DNA of 64,000 bases from Fibrobacter succinogenes (GTDB taxonomy: Bacteria; Fibrobacterota; Fibrobacteria; Fibrobacterales; Fibrobacteraceae). The number at the start of each line of letters is the position of its first letter. The stretch's first letter is position 1. This document shows, in pieces, positions 1-9,354 of the stretch. The notes under the pieces are model-generated. The model was not told the DNA's origin, made no database searches, and saw nothing but the letters and a program-made list of their open reading frames with translations. The position numbers and the translations under genes were made by a program. The stretch spans positions 62,001 to 126,000 of the forward strand of contig CADBHQ010000011.1 of the NCBI GenBank assembly GCA_902794535.1. Reading direction: 5' to 3'.

Positions 1-513
1 GAATATATAACCCCTTCCGGAACCGACAATACCTCCAATATCGAAAAGACCGGAGATATAGGAGTCCGCAATATTCAGATTCTCGATAAGGCCGTTGGCC
101 CCTCCAAAGAAACCAATCGAATCCCCCTCTGGACGGTTAATAAAAACACCACTCACCGTATGTCCCTGTCCGTCGAAATGTCCGTTAAACATGTTCCTCG
201 CTGTACCTATCGGAGTCCATTCTTCAAACGGGCAAGGTTCGCCTTTCTGCACGCACAGGGGCTGCGGGAATGTCGAGTCCGTCATCTCGACCCCTTCAAA
301 AATGCCCTCGTTAATAACGATGTCCGCTTCCAACCGGGCACAGGTTTCGTTGCTTGCCTTCGTTGCATTCATCAACTGCGCATAACCGTAAAGTTCCTCG
401 ACATTGTTGATGGAATAGCAGCCGTCCTTATCCAATCCGGGGGTCTTGGGAGTAATGGCCGCACAAGCGAGAACCGCCGCAACCAACCAAAATACACATG
501 CAAACCTATTCAT
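1..513 (-). CDS. GLUG-repeat surface protein, N-terminal part (cut by window edge)
   Basis: The frame is open from an ATG at 513 to the left edge, 171 codons, so the C-terminus is missing. A strong GGGAGGAAG ribosome binding site precedes the ATG by about 4 nt. The first 18 residues are hydrophobic and end in VLAC, a plausible but non-canonical lipobox, so export and perhaps lipid anchoring are inferred. The body contains WTPIG followed by FNGHFDGQGHTVSG and FFGGANG, the spacing seen in the GLUG lipoprotein at 34177-35808 (WTPIG, then YFDGNGHTVSG, then LFGNN). The two are therefore paralogous in this region. GLUG repeats are found in bacterial surface proteins. The molecular role is unknown; adhesion or polysaccharide contact is only a guess. 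Confidence 0.75.
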   Translation of the reverse strand, partial: MNRFACVFWLVAAVLACAAITPKTPGLDKDGCYSINNVEELYGYAQLMNATKASNETCARLEADIVINEGIFEGVEMTDSTFPQPLCVQKGEPCPFEEWTPIGTARNMFNGHFDGQGHTVSGVFINRPEGDSIGFFGGANGLIENLNIADSYISGLFDIGGIVGSGRGYIF

Positions 514-656
514 TCTTCCTCCCTGAACATTTTCTTAAAACAACTAAAATATAAAAAACATCAAAACGTTCACTAGCCGAGAAACGATATACGATACAGT
601 CCGACAGAGTCCAACATTTGCAGAAAATAATATTATCTTAGGGGTGTGAGTTTATT

Positions 657-1046
657 ATGAAACTGCTTGTTGTGAAACCATATATTGTTTTTATCCTTTT
701 TGCGACCGTACTCAACCTCGCCGGTTGCGCCATTTTGCTAAACCCCAAAACAGACACCCAGGAAATAACCTTCGAAGCAGAAGACGGCAGGGAATACGAT
801 TTTTATGTGGACAATGCTCTCGTTTGCCCCCATACCGACAAATGCGTCTTTGTTCACAACAAGAGAAACAGTATCTGCCAACATACAATCGACCTCAAAC
901 GAGGCGAAGTTGTTTACGGGACACTGTTTTATGGCTACTGGCAAGAACGGTCGACGCTCGCCAAGGTGATGGCTGAGCGCAACGACAACGAGTGTCCCGA
1001 AGCATGGGACGGAGAAAGTGTAATCGTGGAGATTAATCCCGAATAA
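657..1046 (+). CDS. Small Cys-rich lipoprotein, paralogue A
   Basis: 129 residues. A hydrophobic N-terminus ends in a clear lipobox LAGC (Cys about 24), so this is an exported lipoprotein. The mature part carries YDFYVD, then a CX5C pair (CPHTDKC), a further Cys in SICQHT, then KRGEVVYGTLFYGYW and a last Cys in NECPE. The same order of motifs and cysteines occurs in the lipoprotein at 3220-3720, so the two are paralogues. The four conserved mature cysteines probably form two disulfides in the periplasm or at the surface. A weak GGGGTG site lies upstream, and TATCTT at about 632-637 could be the -10. The gene converges with the fibro-slime gene, whose stop lies 9 bp away. The family is not recognised and no function is assigned. 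Confidence 0.8.
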   Translation: MKLLVVKPYIVFILFATVLNLAGCAILLNPKTDTQEITFEAEDGREYDFYVDNALVCPHTDKCVFVHNKRNSICQHTIDLKRGEVVYGTLFYGYWQERSTLAKVMAERNDNECPEAWDGESVIVEINPE

Positions 1047-1054
1047 CGATCAAG

Positions 1055-3100
1055 CTACCGGACATTCACTCGGTGAACGGTAGCACCGACTCTCACGACG
1101 TACGAACCCGAACGCAAGTTCTGCACGACAGTCTCGGTTCCTGCAATAGCGTCTTGACGCACGATACGGCCTTGCAAATCCATGACTGTATACGTTTTCG
1201 CAGAAGCACCTGCAGCAACGATGGTAAGCGTCGAGCGAGAGCTGTTGCGGACTGTAAATTCCGAAGCGATTTTGGCAGCACGTACAGCAGGTTTTACGGA
1301 AGGACCTGCCTTAGGCGATGCAACCAGATTCATGTTCGTTAAGACATGCAAGTTACTCATTGGCGTACGGCGGTCGCAGAGGAACATATCGAAATCGTAG
1401 TTCTTCCCTGCAACAAGCTTTCCCGAAACGCCTTCAAATTCGTCCAGATTCAGGTATCTAGGAGCAGGCAAGTGGAGGCCGCCCAAATCAATTGCCAGTT
1501 TGTTGTCGATATACACCCACATGTCATCATCCGCGCGAACCGCAAGGAACGCCCCCGGTCGATAAGTAAACTGCGAATGAGCCTCTAGGCAGAAATGCTG
1601 GTTAACATCGTTTACGACGCGATCGTCCCACGAAAGAACATCATAGACATCGGGGTGGTCCCCATCAGCAAACTCGCCCGCTGCAGCCGGATACAAATCA
1701 ATATACGGGACTCCCGTCTTAGGCTCTATCGCAGACCAATCAACAACCTCGCCAAACATCTGTTTCGCAGTGTCGGAAATGAAGTCGTACTCAGGCGTGC
1801 CGCTACCCATGCCATACCTGACGCCGCCAGGTCCCATTCTCAAAGTAGCAGCTGTAGCACACGTTCCCGTACACGTCTCTTTTTCGACAGAATCGGCAAG
1901 ATCGTCCAAAGGAGTGAAAGCCTGCGAAGGATACATGAATTTGTAGCTGTCAAATTCCCACAATCCGCTTTCGGTCATATAGAAATACACGCCACGCGAA
2001 TCACCTTTATGAACGACATTCACACCCGAAGTTTCCTTGAACATCGCGTCGAACGCCTCTGTACTTACGAAGCAGCCACTTGCAGTATCATAGGTCGGCT
2101 TTTTTGTCACCGAGTCAAGAACATCAGCAACGATTCCGGGAGTCAATCCAATGCAAGGAACCGTATTCGCGGCACCTTCGCCAGGATAGTTGTACTTGGC
2201 GGTCGTAGAATAGCACGTATTAGAAGCTACGTACGGGTAATCATCGCAGGTAAAGGCACCATGCAAGTGAGCATCCGTATCGTAGAACGTTACCGGCAAG
2301 AAATAGCGGCAAGTGCCTTGAGCATCTAAATCAGATGCTGCAAAAACGTCGCCACCAGCCGGATTCATTTTAGGGTCAGCAAAGAAGAAAAGCGTGTCTT
2401 TTTCGTAGGCATCAAATGCCACATCCAACGGAATCGGAACCAGAGAGTCCCCCAACCCTTTTGCACCGATAGCTTCTTTTAGGGAACTGTCATCTTTCTT
2501 GAAGATGATGAAATCGCTCGGGGCATTTCCGTCAACCCACGCCGTATAGAACCAGCCGCACCTATCATCAGCGGGCCTGAGCGGCCTGCCACTCGCAAAC
2601 TTTCCGTCACCCGACCACATGGGAGGAGTAATCCACCAATCCTCATCATCGGGCGGCAACACATAGAGATACTTGATTTTCGGCTGTGTCGAAGAAACCA
2701 AGGTTTTGCCCGGCTGCGTAGGATCTTCAAGAACGAACACACTGTTGCCAGCCCCCGGGCACTTGATATCCATTTTCCCGTCAAGGTAAATGAAACCCTT
2801 AGGCACGGAGCGGTCCCATTCCGTCTGGAGGACATACCTCATCGGAGCATACAGATGATCCACCAAGGCAAAAGTCGAATCCTTTAAACTACTCTCCGAT
2901 TGAGCCAAATCCGCTTTAAAATAGCCCGTCGCGGCATCGTAGCGAGAAACAACTTCGACTCCCGTGTCAGTCGTCAAGACATAGAAGTGTCCCAACCAAT
3001 TTTCAGGTATTTTGAAATAGAGCGTACCTTCGCATGTCGCAAAGGTATTTTGCACACCCAATACAGCCAACGCTGCAAACAGAATTTTAGACAGTTTCAT
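1055..3100 (-). CDS. Fibro-slime domain protein with type IX-like C-terminal sorting tail
   Basis: 681 residues from the ATG at 3100, preceded by AAGGAGGAG at a 7-nt spacing. A GTG two codons upstream is too close to that site. The signal peptide runs to about residue 22 (VQNTFA/TC). The C-terminal third (roughly 390-600) has the fibro-slime signature: ADDDMWVYIDNKLAIDLGG, then a histidine-bearing segment, then MFLCDRRTPMSNLHV. Fibro-slime proteins were described in Fibrobacter succinogenes as outer-surface proteins linked to cellulose adhesion. The last 70 residues (YTVMDLQGRIVRQ ... LRSGSYVVRV) resemble a T9SS type A sorting domain. The N-terminal half is rich in Asp, Trp and Cys and matches no family I recognise. 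Surface display is inferred from the signal peptide and tail. Its promoter lies in the divergent spacer 3101-3219. Confidence 0.88.
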   Translation of the reverse strand: MKLSKILFAALAVLGVQNTFATCEGTLYFKIPENWLGHFYVLTTDTGVEVVSRYDAATGYFKADLAQSESSLKDSTFALVDHLYAPMRYVLQTEWDRSVPKGFIYLDGKMDIKCPGAGNSVFVLEDPTQPGKTLVSSTQPKIKYLYVLPPDDEDWWITPPMWSGDGKFASGRPLRPADDRCGWFYTAWVDGNAPSDFIIFKKDDSSLKEAIGAKGLGDSLVPIPLDVAFDAYEKDTLFFFADPKMNPAGGDVFAASDLDAQGTCRYFLPVTFYDTDAHLHGAFTCDDYPYVASNTCYSTTAKYNYPGEGAANTVPCIGLTPGIVADVLDSVTKKPTYDTASGCFVSTEAFDAMFKETSGVNVVHKGDSRGVYFYMTESGLWEFDSYKFMYPSQAFTPLDDLADSVEKETCTGTCATAATLRMGPGGVRYGMGSGTPEYDFISDTAKQMFGEVVDWSAIEPKTGVPYIDLYPAAAGEFADGDHPDVYDVLSWDDRVVNDVNQHFCLEAHSQFTYRPGAFLAVRADDDMWVYIDNKLAIDLGGLHLPAPRYLNLDEFEGVSGKLVAGKNYDFDMFLCDRRTPMSNLHVLTNMNLVASPKAGPSVKPAVRAAKIASEFTVRNSSRSTLTIVAAGASAKTYTVMDLQGRIVRQDAIAGTETVVQNLRSGSYVVRVGATVHRVNVR

Positions 3101-3219
3101 ATACACTCCTCCTTCTTTATTTGTTCTTAATATAAAAAAAGTTTACTTTCCAGTCAAGTTTGCTGTTTTAGACCCCTGAAAAAGATGTATATTTGTGTAC
3201 AACTTAAAAATAAAGCCTA

Positions 3220-3720
3220 ATGAACAAGTTTTTCGGTATATTTGCGATTATGGCGGCCCTGCTCCTTGCCGGTTGTGCGGCGGCCATACACATCATGTTG
3301 GACGACCAAAGTGTCACCATCGTTGCCGATGACGATGACAGCTACGATTTTTATGTAGACGGCAAGCTTGAATGCCGCAATACATACGAATGCAATTTTT
3401 TCCGCAGCACACATTCGCGTTGCCAAATGACGATTGAAGCAAAACGCGGTGAAATTGTCTTGGGAACGCTGCAATACGGCTATTGGGATGAACCGCCCTT
3501 AATCGTCAAAATACTTATAAACGACCAAACCGATAGAAACAAATGTCCCGAAGGACTTTTCGGAGCTCGCGCGAAGGTCGAAATCAACAAATTCATCAAG
3601 AAACAAGTAGACGCCGCCGAAATGAAAGAACGACTCGAAAGAGCCGACAATCTGTGGAACAAGTCCCCACTCAACTCAAGTTCCAAGGAATTAGAAAAAA
3701 ATTTTTCCGATTATCCCTAA
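3220..3720 (+). CDS. Small Cys-rich lipoprotein, paralogue B
   Basis: 166 residues with signal peptide and lipobox LAGC (Cys about 19). It shares with the gene at 657-1046 the series YDFYVDG, CX5C (CRNTYEC), SRCQMT, KRGEIVLGTLQYGYW and NKCPE, so it is a paralogue. It adds a charged C-terminal extension of about 45 residues with coiled-coil character (KKQVDAAEMKERLERADNLW). A TATATTTG element (about 3189-3196) lies 24 nt upstream of the ATG and a weak AAAGCC precedes the start. It is divergent from the fibro-slime gene. The two lipoproteins bracket that gene, which hints at a shared surface role, but this is inference. Confidence 0.82.
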   Translation: MNKFFGIFAIMAALLLAGCAAAIHIMLDDQSVTIVADDDDSYDFYVDGKLECRNTYECNFFRSTHSRCQMTIEAKRGEIVLGTLQYGYWDEPPLIVKILINDQTDRNKCPEGLFGARAKVEINKFIKKQVDAAEMKERLERADNLWNKSPLNSSSKELEKNFSDYP

Positions 3721-3756
3721 AATCAAGTATATTAGAGATAAATACTTGAGGTGTAT

Positions 3757-5319
3757 ATGGGAGCAAAGTTCTTATTAGCTTTAGGGGTTGCCCTGTCGGC
3801 GGCCCAGGCGTTTGGGGCGGTTTATTATGTGGCCGTGGATGGTAGCGATAGTGCCGCGGGTTCCAAGGAAAAGCCTTTTGCCTCGCTGAACAAGGCGAAT
3901 ACGGTGGTGCAGCCGGGCGATACGGTGTGGGTGCGCGGCGGTGTTTACGACTTGAACGATACGGTGTTTTTTGCGCGCTATCAAATGACGGCGGGCATTC
4001 TCTTGACAGCGAGCGGCGAGAGCGACGATAACCGCATTCATTATCTTGCCTATCCGGGAGAGCGTCCGGTTTTTGACGGGGCGAACCTTCCGGTGGGTAT
4101 CGGCAGGGAGTATAGCGATGGCACGCCTGCGAATGCGATGTACACGTCGCCTATCGTGATTTCGGCGAAGTTCCTGCATTTGAAGGGGTTTGAGGTTCGC
4201 AATACGCCCATGAAGCATAATTCAAATTCGGGTGTGTATCTGTATGCGAGCAAGCACATTTTTCTAGAAGAGATGGATAGCCACCACAATGCGGGTCCGG
4301 GATTCTTTGCGAACGACGGTGCTGCAGATGGCGGCGGGCACATTTTTTTGAATTGCGATGCCCACGACAATTACGACCCTACGGGTTGGCAGGGCGATGG
4401 CGAAAATGCGGACGGTTTCGGTGCGCATTACCAGAGGCCGGGCGATGGCGATACCACCAAGTTTATCGGGTGTCGCGCCTGGTGGAACAGCGATGACGGT
4501 TTTGATTTTATCAACCAGGAATTTCCGGTGGTTCTGGAGAATTGCTATGCCATGGGGAATGGCTACAGCGATTACGGGCGCGGGAACCCGAAAAATGGAA
4601 ACGGTTACGGAATCAAGATGGGCCAAAGCACGTATGGCACCGGACATCATATCATTAAGTATTGCGTCGCTTGGAATAATAAATCTTCGGGCTTTTACGC
4701 GAACTACACCAATGCCGGCAGCCAGTGGCTCAACAACACGGCCTACATGAACAAGGATCGTTCTTTTAGCATGGCATCGACGCTCTACGCCAAAGACGGC
4801 AAAACTCGCCTTGCCGAGGTGGCCCCGCTTACGGGCGACAACGCGCATGTTATGAAGAATAATATCGCATTCCCGAACAAACTATCGCAAATCGGAACTT
4901 GCTGGGAAAAGATTTCGAGCCAGAATATAGACCATTATGTGGACTGCCCGGCGGGCGAAAATAACACCTGGAATTTGAATCTCGATTTGACCGAAGACGA
5001 TTTTGTGAGTCTCGACGACCCGAGCATGACTGTAACCGGCGAAGACCTCTCGACGATTCCGGGAATGCTTGGCCCGCGTAATGCTGACGGTAGCTTGCCT
5101 AACGTAGACTTCTTGAAGCTCAAGGAAGGGAGCCGCGCCCTAGAATTAGGCCTGGGAGCGTACCAATACAGTGCTTCTGCGGCTCCAATTGCCAAGAAAA
5201 TCCGGAAATCAACGAACTCGCACGCCCAAAATGCGCCTGCGAGAGTGTTCGATTTGCAAGGCCGTTACTTGGGCAATTTCAGGCATAGCAAAGCACGCCG
5301 TTATTTCACAACAAAGTAA
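3757..5319 (+). CDS. Secreted right-handed beta-helix polysaccharide lyase, PL9-like
   Basis: 520 residues. I place the start at ATG 3757 (5 nt after a GAGG site) rather than at GTG 3751. The signal peptide ends near AQAFGA. The start of the mature protein, VYYVAVDGSDSAAGSKEKPFASL, and VVQPGDTVWVRGGVY are typical of parallel beta-helix lyases. ENADGFGAH and WNSDDGFDFI are the repeated aspartate motifs of the family 9 pectate lyases, in which calcium is bound and a lysine acts as base. The expected reaction is endolytic beta-elimination of polygalacturonate outside the cell. The end (ARVFDLQGRYLGNF) looks like a shortened sorting-tail motif. Codon use is GC-richer than in its upstream neighbours. 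A glycan substrate other than pectate is possible. Confidence 0.85.
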   Translation: MGAKFLLALGVALSAAQAFGAVYYVAVDGSDSAAGSKEKPFASLNKANTVVQPGDTVWVRGGVYDLNDTVFFARYQMTAGILLTASGESDDNRIHYLAYPGERPVFDGANLPVGIGREYSDGTPANAMYTSPIVISAKFLHLKGFEVRNTPMKHNSNSGVYLYASKHIFLEEMDSHHNAGPGFFANDGAADGGGHIFLNCDAHDNYDPTGWQGDGENADGFGAHYQRPGDGDTTKFIGCRAWWNSDDGFDFINQEFPVVLENCYAMGNGYSDYGRGNPKNGNGYGIKMGQSTYGTGHHIIKYCVAWNNKSSGFYANYTNAGSQWLNNTAYMNKDRSFSMASTLYAKDGKTRLAEVAPLTGDNAHVMKNNIAFPNKLSQIGTCWEKISSQNIDHYVDCPAGENNTWNLNLDLTEDDFVSLDDPSMTVTGEDLSTIPGMLGPRNADGSLPNVDFLKLKEGSRALELGLGAYQYSASAAPIAKKIRKSTNSHAQNAPARVFDLQGRYLGNFRHSKARRYFTTK

Positions 5320-5379
5320 CAAAAATCATTTCCCGATTGCGCTTTCACGCCTTTGTTTGCGGACCATATCAAAACAAGG

Positions 5380-5411
5380 CTCTAACTCGTTAGCAGACAA
5401 CGAATTAGAGG
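5380..5411 (+). promoter_or_regulatory. Hairpin covering the tamB ribosome binding site
   Basis: CTCTAACTCGTT (5380-5391) and AACGAATTAGAG (5399-5410) pair over 12 bp with one mismatch around a 7-nt loop. The right arm contains TAGAGG, the only Shine-Dalgarno-like sequence before the tamB TTG start, at 7-nt spacing. A short T-run follows (5416-5420). It could be the terminator of the lyase gene, a translational lock on tamB, or both. Confidence 0.5.
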
Positions 5412-5418
5412 CTCGTTT

Positions 5419-8400
5419 TTGCATACTTCCAAGACCAAATTTCATGCATTTTCTATACTTGGAATCAAGTTGATCAAGAGACCGACGACATTTATAGGAA
5501 CAGCCGCCTTTGCCACGGCTGTTGTTGGCGCCATTGCCCTTGGCGTCTGGTTTCTTCATGCACTTTTGGAGCGATTCCTGTCTACTCCGCACTCTGTTGC
5601 CGGTATAACAATCAGCCCTTACGGGCATAGAATGGATGACCTTCTGACCCACCATTTCGATTCGATTCGAGTTTCGTTGGACGGCACCGACATCAAGGTA
5701 TCCAACCCTAACCTGGAAATCACCCTCATTGGAAACCCCAAGGGCCTACGCCTAGCTACGGACACACTCATTGCCGAAATCCAAGTGCCCAAAGAATCTG
5801 ACGACAAGAAATCGAAAAAGCTAGACAGCATTCCGAAATTCCCGGAGAAGCTCAAGATTCACCTTCCGGCGCAAATCGATGTGAAAGAAGCGCGAGTCAA
5901 TCTTTCGGACGGTAAGAGCTGGCAGGCAAGCAACGTTTCGATTGAAAGCCGCGGGCAAAAGGCACTCACCCTTAGCGCAAAGAACATTATCGGCGACTAC
6001 ATAAGCACGCCCACCAGCGTAAAGCTGAACGCAGACTTTAACACAGACAAGCTGAAAATTGACGGCAAAATCAAGACCAAGAAAGATTCCATTGCCTTAA
6101 AGGTCGAAGCCCCCAAGGACAACCTCGGGAAAATCAAGACGAGTACGAACCTAACCATCACGAATCCAGAAGACTGGATTCCGGTAGAATTGCCGAAGAT
6201 TCTGCCCGAGCTCGGCAAAGTCAAGGTGAAGGCAGACGCCAACATAGACCTGCTAAAGAACAAGACCTCTTACGATGCAACCATCGAAACGAGAATCGGA
6301 GAATTTTGGCCGCTACTTGCAGAGAACGTGACCATCAACCTTTCGGGCGACATGGATAACGTCGATGCCGACGTGACTCTCAGAAACGACGAAGGCGGAA
6401 CCATTGTTCTGAACGGAAACTTGGACAACAAGGAAAAGAACGTATTCTTTACAGGGCGAGTCGACCGCATGAACGCCATGTTCGGACCGCAGATGATGCC
6501 GCTCGATTTGGAAATCAAGTCGGCCGAACTGTTCGACAACGAGCTCACGGTTTCTATCGAGACAAGGCAAGGTTCTCTGATTGATGGTATCATCAATTTC
6601 AAGGATTCGCTTTCGATTACGTTTACGGGCGACATTTCGCCTTACGAACCATGGGCGCTAGACTGGACACAAGGCAACCTGACCTTGGGTGACCGTGCAA
6701 AATTCTACGGTGCTTTTGACGGGCATTACCTGAGAGTTCTCGCTAAGATCAAATCGATTATTAACGCGTACCACATGACCGCAGACTCACTGCAGGTGAC
6801 GCTCGCACTCAACACGAAGGGTATCGACTTTACGAACGGCACCATTTACACGCCGAACGAAACATTCGACTTCGATGGCGACGTGAAATGGAACGACGAA
6901 CACCCGCACACCTCTTGGAACGTAAGGCAACAAAACGGCGGCAGCGCAAGCGCCTACATTCACATAGCAGATTCCATTGCTCTCGATGTTCAAGCCAACA
7001 AGGTCGTATTCGAAACGGTTCCGTTCTCTGACATAAAAATCGGTCGAAACATTCGAGGCAAAGTGAGCGGCGAATGGCACCATGACTTTGACAATCGCTT
7101 TGGGTACATGGAGGCGGCCGTCGATGGCGGATTGGACGCATTCAACGTCGGCCTCGAAACATCAATCCGTGCTAACGGCGACACGCTGTTCATTGACCAC
7201 TTCAAGGCAATGCACAACCGAAACTCGGTAACCGCCTCAACCATATTCATTCTGCCGAACGATTCGAATCCAGACTTCAAGCCTACAACTTTCTTGCCGG
7301 TAGAAGTTCTGTTCGCCAACATTTCTTCGCACGACTTCAGTATTCCGCTGTTGCTTGAAGGCTTGAACGACAGCACCCTCACTTCGGGCATGCTGAACGG
7401 TGACCTCACTTACAGCCAGGGCAACAAGCTGATTGGCAACCTGAACTTTTCTGATATCAACTTCCGAAAGATATCGCCGGAGTTGTTCTACATTCGAAAG
7501 CTGAACATTTTTGCCGAAAACGACAAGGTCGAACTCAACTCTTACTTGGATATCGGCGGCGGTGGCTGGACGGGCAACACACAGGTAATTATCAACAACG
7601 TGTTTAACGATCAGCGCCATGTGAGCTTCTCGCACGGGAGCGACAACGGCGGTACACTCTGGGCCGAAGGCTTTATCGACAACGACTTCATATTCAAGGG
7701 CACGGTCGATGCAAATGGTTCCTGGTTTATTCCGGGCACCATGAGCGAAATCAAAAACACCGACTTGCATATCGACGTTTCGGCAGAGCTACGTAAAGGA
7801 CTTTCCGGCATTACAGCAGACTTGAGTCTCGATTCTACCATTTACGAACCGCCGCGAACCAAGGTTCCGTTCCCGATTTACATGCGCGGGCATGTCGAAA
7901 ACGGCCTCCTGAATATTTACGAAGCAAAATCCAAGAACGAAAACGACGAAGTTATTTCGGGCACCTTGCAGTTCAACCTCGACAGCATGAAGTTGGATTC
8001 TATCACCGTGCATACCGACCGCTATTCCATTAAGACTGAATCGCACAACCTTGTGTTCGAGAACGTGAGCAGTACCATGGTCGACAACGAAGACGAAATG
8101 GTGGTTACTGCAAACATTCCGAAAATTTCGTACCAGTTCCACAATATGATTTACGGCGATGCCGAAGCCATTGCACGCGGCGACATCGGTCTCATTATCC
8201 CGCACGGACAAGAAGGCATTATTAAGAACAGCACCATTACAGGCAACATCTCTGTCGACAAAATGGTGTTCTACAGAGACTTCGATATCGACATTACGCC
8301 GGCCGCATTGGATAAGTACTTGACCATGTTCAACAACTTTGTCGCCAAGTTGCGCAAGAGCAGCACGCAAGAAGAAAAGATTTCCGTATCGAGCCCCATT

Positions 8401-9354
8401 AACCTTGCGGTGCATATCAGCGACTCTCAGACAGATTCCATGGCCGTCGTAACGCCATTTGCGACCTTCCCGCTTACGGTTGACATTTGGGTGCTTGGCA
8501 ACACGGTGCGCCCGCTACTGCGTGGCGATATCACCAACACCAACAGAGGCTTTATTGGCGTTAAGGACATTTACGAATTCGAACTGAACTCGTTCATGAT
8601 TTCTTGGAACGACGTTCCTTGGCAAAAGGGAGCGATTGACGTTTCGAGTAGCCAGGAACTCCCCTACTGCGCAGAAACAAGCGAGACCGAAAAAGAAACA
8701 TGCCCGATTAACCTTGATTTGCAAGGAACCATTGCAAACCTGCAGGCCGTACCGTCGTCGAACTGCGGTACTGACGCTTCTACCGCATCGATATACTACA
8801 ACATTTTGCTGGGCTGTATCGCAAACGACAACGGCGAAGAAACCGACTGGAACAAGCTTGCCGGTAAGGCTATCGGTAAAGTCATTTCGACAACGGCCAA
8901 CAAGACCTTGGGCGGCGACTACATTGGCGATATCGACATGAAGGTGATGTTCTTTGAAAACAACACCACCGGCGATAAGGATTCCAGCTACTTCAAGATT
9001 CCGATTTCGCTGGACCGCTGGGTTAAGGATTTGAGCTTGATCTTTGGCTACACGCAAGACCAAAGCGTAAGCCCCACTTACGATCAGTCGTTCCAATTCG
9101 GCATCAATTACACGTTGCCCGTGTTCCAAGAAGACATTTACTCGCATGAAAACCACTTGTCGCCGACATTGTACTTGAACGGCATGCTGACTTCTAAGCA
9201 GTACCTGACAAATACCGGTGCCGGAAGTAATGACCGACTCGAAAAAGACGTCAGTATCAACTACGTGTATCGATTCTGGAATCCGTGTCTACTCGGTATC
9301 GGGCGATGCGAAGCTATAGAATCACCTTCCAAACAAAAGGAGGGTCGCAAATGA
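5419..9354 (+). CDS. tamB: TamB-family translocation and assembly module protein (DUF490)
   Basis: 1311 residues. TamB proteins are inner-membrane anchored and span the periplasm; they act with TamA or BamA in outer-membrane protein assembly and lipid transport. One N-terminal membrane helix (about 25-50) precedes a long series of beta-rich repeats. The C-terminal 350 residues have the TamB domain character, including PLLRGDITNTNRGFIGV and a glycine- and aspartate-rich end. No ATG lies within the first 70 codons. The TTG at 5419 has TAGAGG at 7-nt spacing and keeps the membrane helix, so it is chosen; TTG 5470 is an alternative. The stop overlaps the tamA start (ATGA), so the two are translationally coupled. 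The order tamB-tamA is the reverse of the Escherichia coli tamA-tamB operon. Confidence 0.88.
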   Translation: MHTSKTKFHAFSILGIKLIKRPTTFIGTAAFATAVVGAIALGVWFLHALLERFLSTPHSVAGITISPYGHRMDDLLTHHFDSIRVSLDGTDIKVSNPNLEITLIGNPKGLRLATDTLIAEIQVPKESDDKKSKKLDSIPKFPEKLKIHLPAQIDVKEARVNLSDGKSWQASNVSIESRGQKALTLSAKNIIGDYISTPTSVKLNADFNTDKLKIDGKIKTKKDSIALKVEAPKDNLGKIKTSTNLTITNPEDWIPVELPKILPELGKVKVKADANIDLLKNKTSYDATIETRIGEFWPLLAENVTINLSGDMDNVDADVTLRNDEGGTIVLNGNLDNKEKNVFFTGRVDRMNAMFGPQMMPLDLEIKSAELFDNELTVSIETRQGSLIDGIINFKDSLSITFTGDISPYEPWALDWTQGNLTLGDRAKFYGAFDGHYLRVLAKIKSIINAYHMTADSLQVTLALNTKGIDFTNGTIYTPNETFDFDGDVKWNDEHPHTSWNVRQQNGGSASAYIHIADSIALDVQANKVVFETVPFSDIKIGRNIRGKVSGEWHHDFDNRFGYMEAAVDGGLDAFNVGLETSIRANGDTLFIDHFKAMHNRNSVTASTIFILPNDSNPDFKPTTFLPVEVLFANISSHDFSIPLLLEGLNDSTLTSGMLNGDLTYSQGNKLIGNLNFSDINFRKISPELFYIRKLNIFAENDKVELNSYLDIGGGGWTGNTQVIINNVFNDQRHVSFSHGSDNGGTLWAEGFIDNDFIFKGTVDANGSWFIPGTMSEIKNTDLHIDVSAELRKGLSGITADLSLDSTIYEPPRTKVPFPIYMRGHVENGLLNIYEAKSKNENDEVISGTLQFNLDSMKLDSITVHTDRYSIKTESHNLVFENVSSTMVDNEDEMVVTANIPKISYQFHNMIYGDAEAIARGDIGLIIPHGQEGIIKNSTITGNISVDKMVFYRDFDIDITPAALDKYLTMFNNFVAKLRKSSTQEEKISVSSPINLAVHISDSQTDSMAVVTPFATFPLTVDIWVLGNTVRPLLRGDITNTNRGFIGVKDIYEFELNSFMISWNDVPWQKGAIDVSSSQELPYCAETSETEKETCPINLDLQGTIANLQAVPSSNCGTDASTASIYYNILLGCIANDNGEETDWNKLAGKAIGKVISTTANKTLGGDYIGDIDMKVMFFENNTTGDKDSSYFKIPISLDRWVKDLSLIFGYTQDQSVSPTYDQSFQFGINYTLPVFQEDIYSHENHLSPTLYLNGMLTSKQYLTNTGAGSNDRLEKDVSINYVYRFWNPCLLGIGRCEAIESPSKQKEGRK

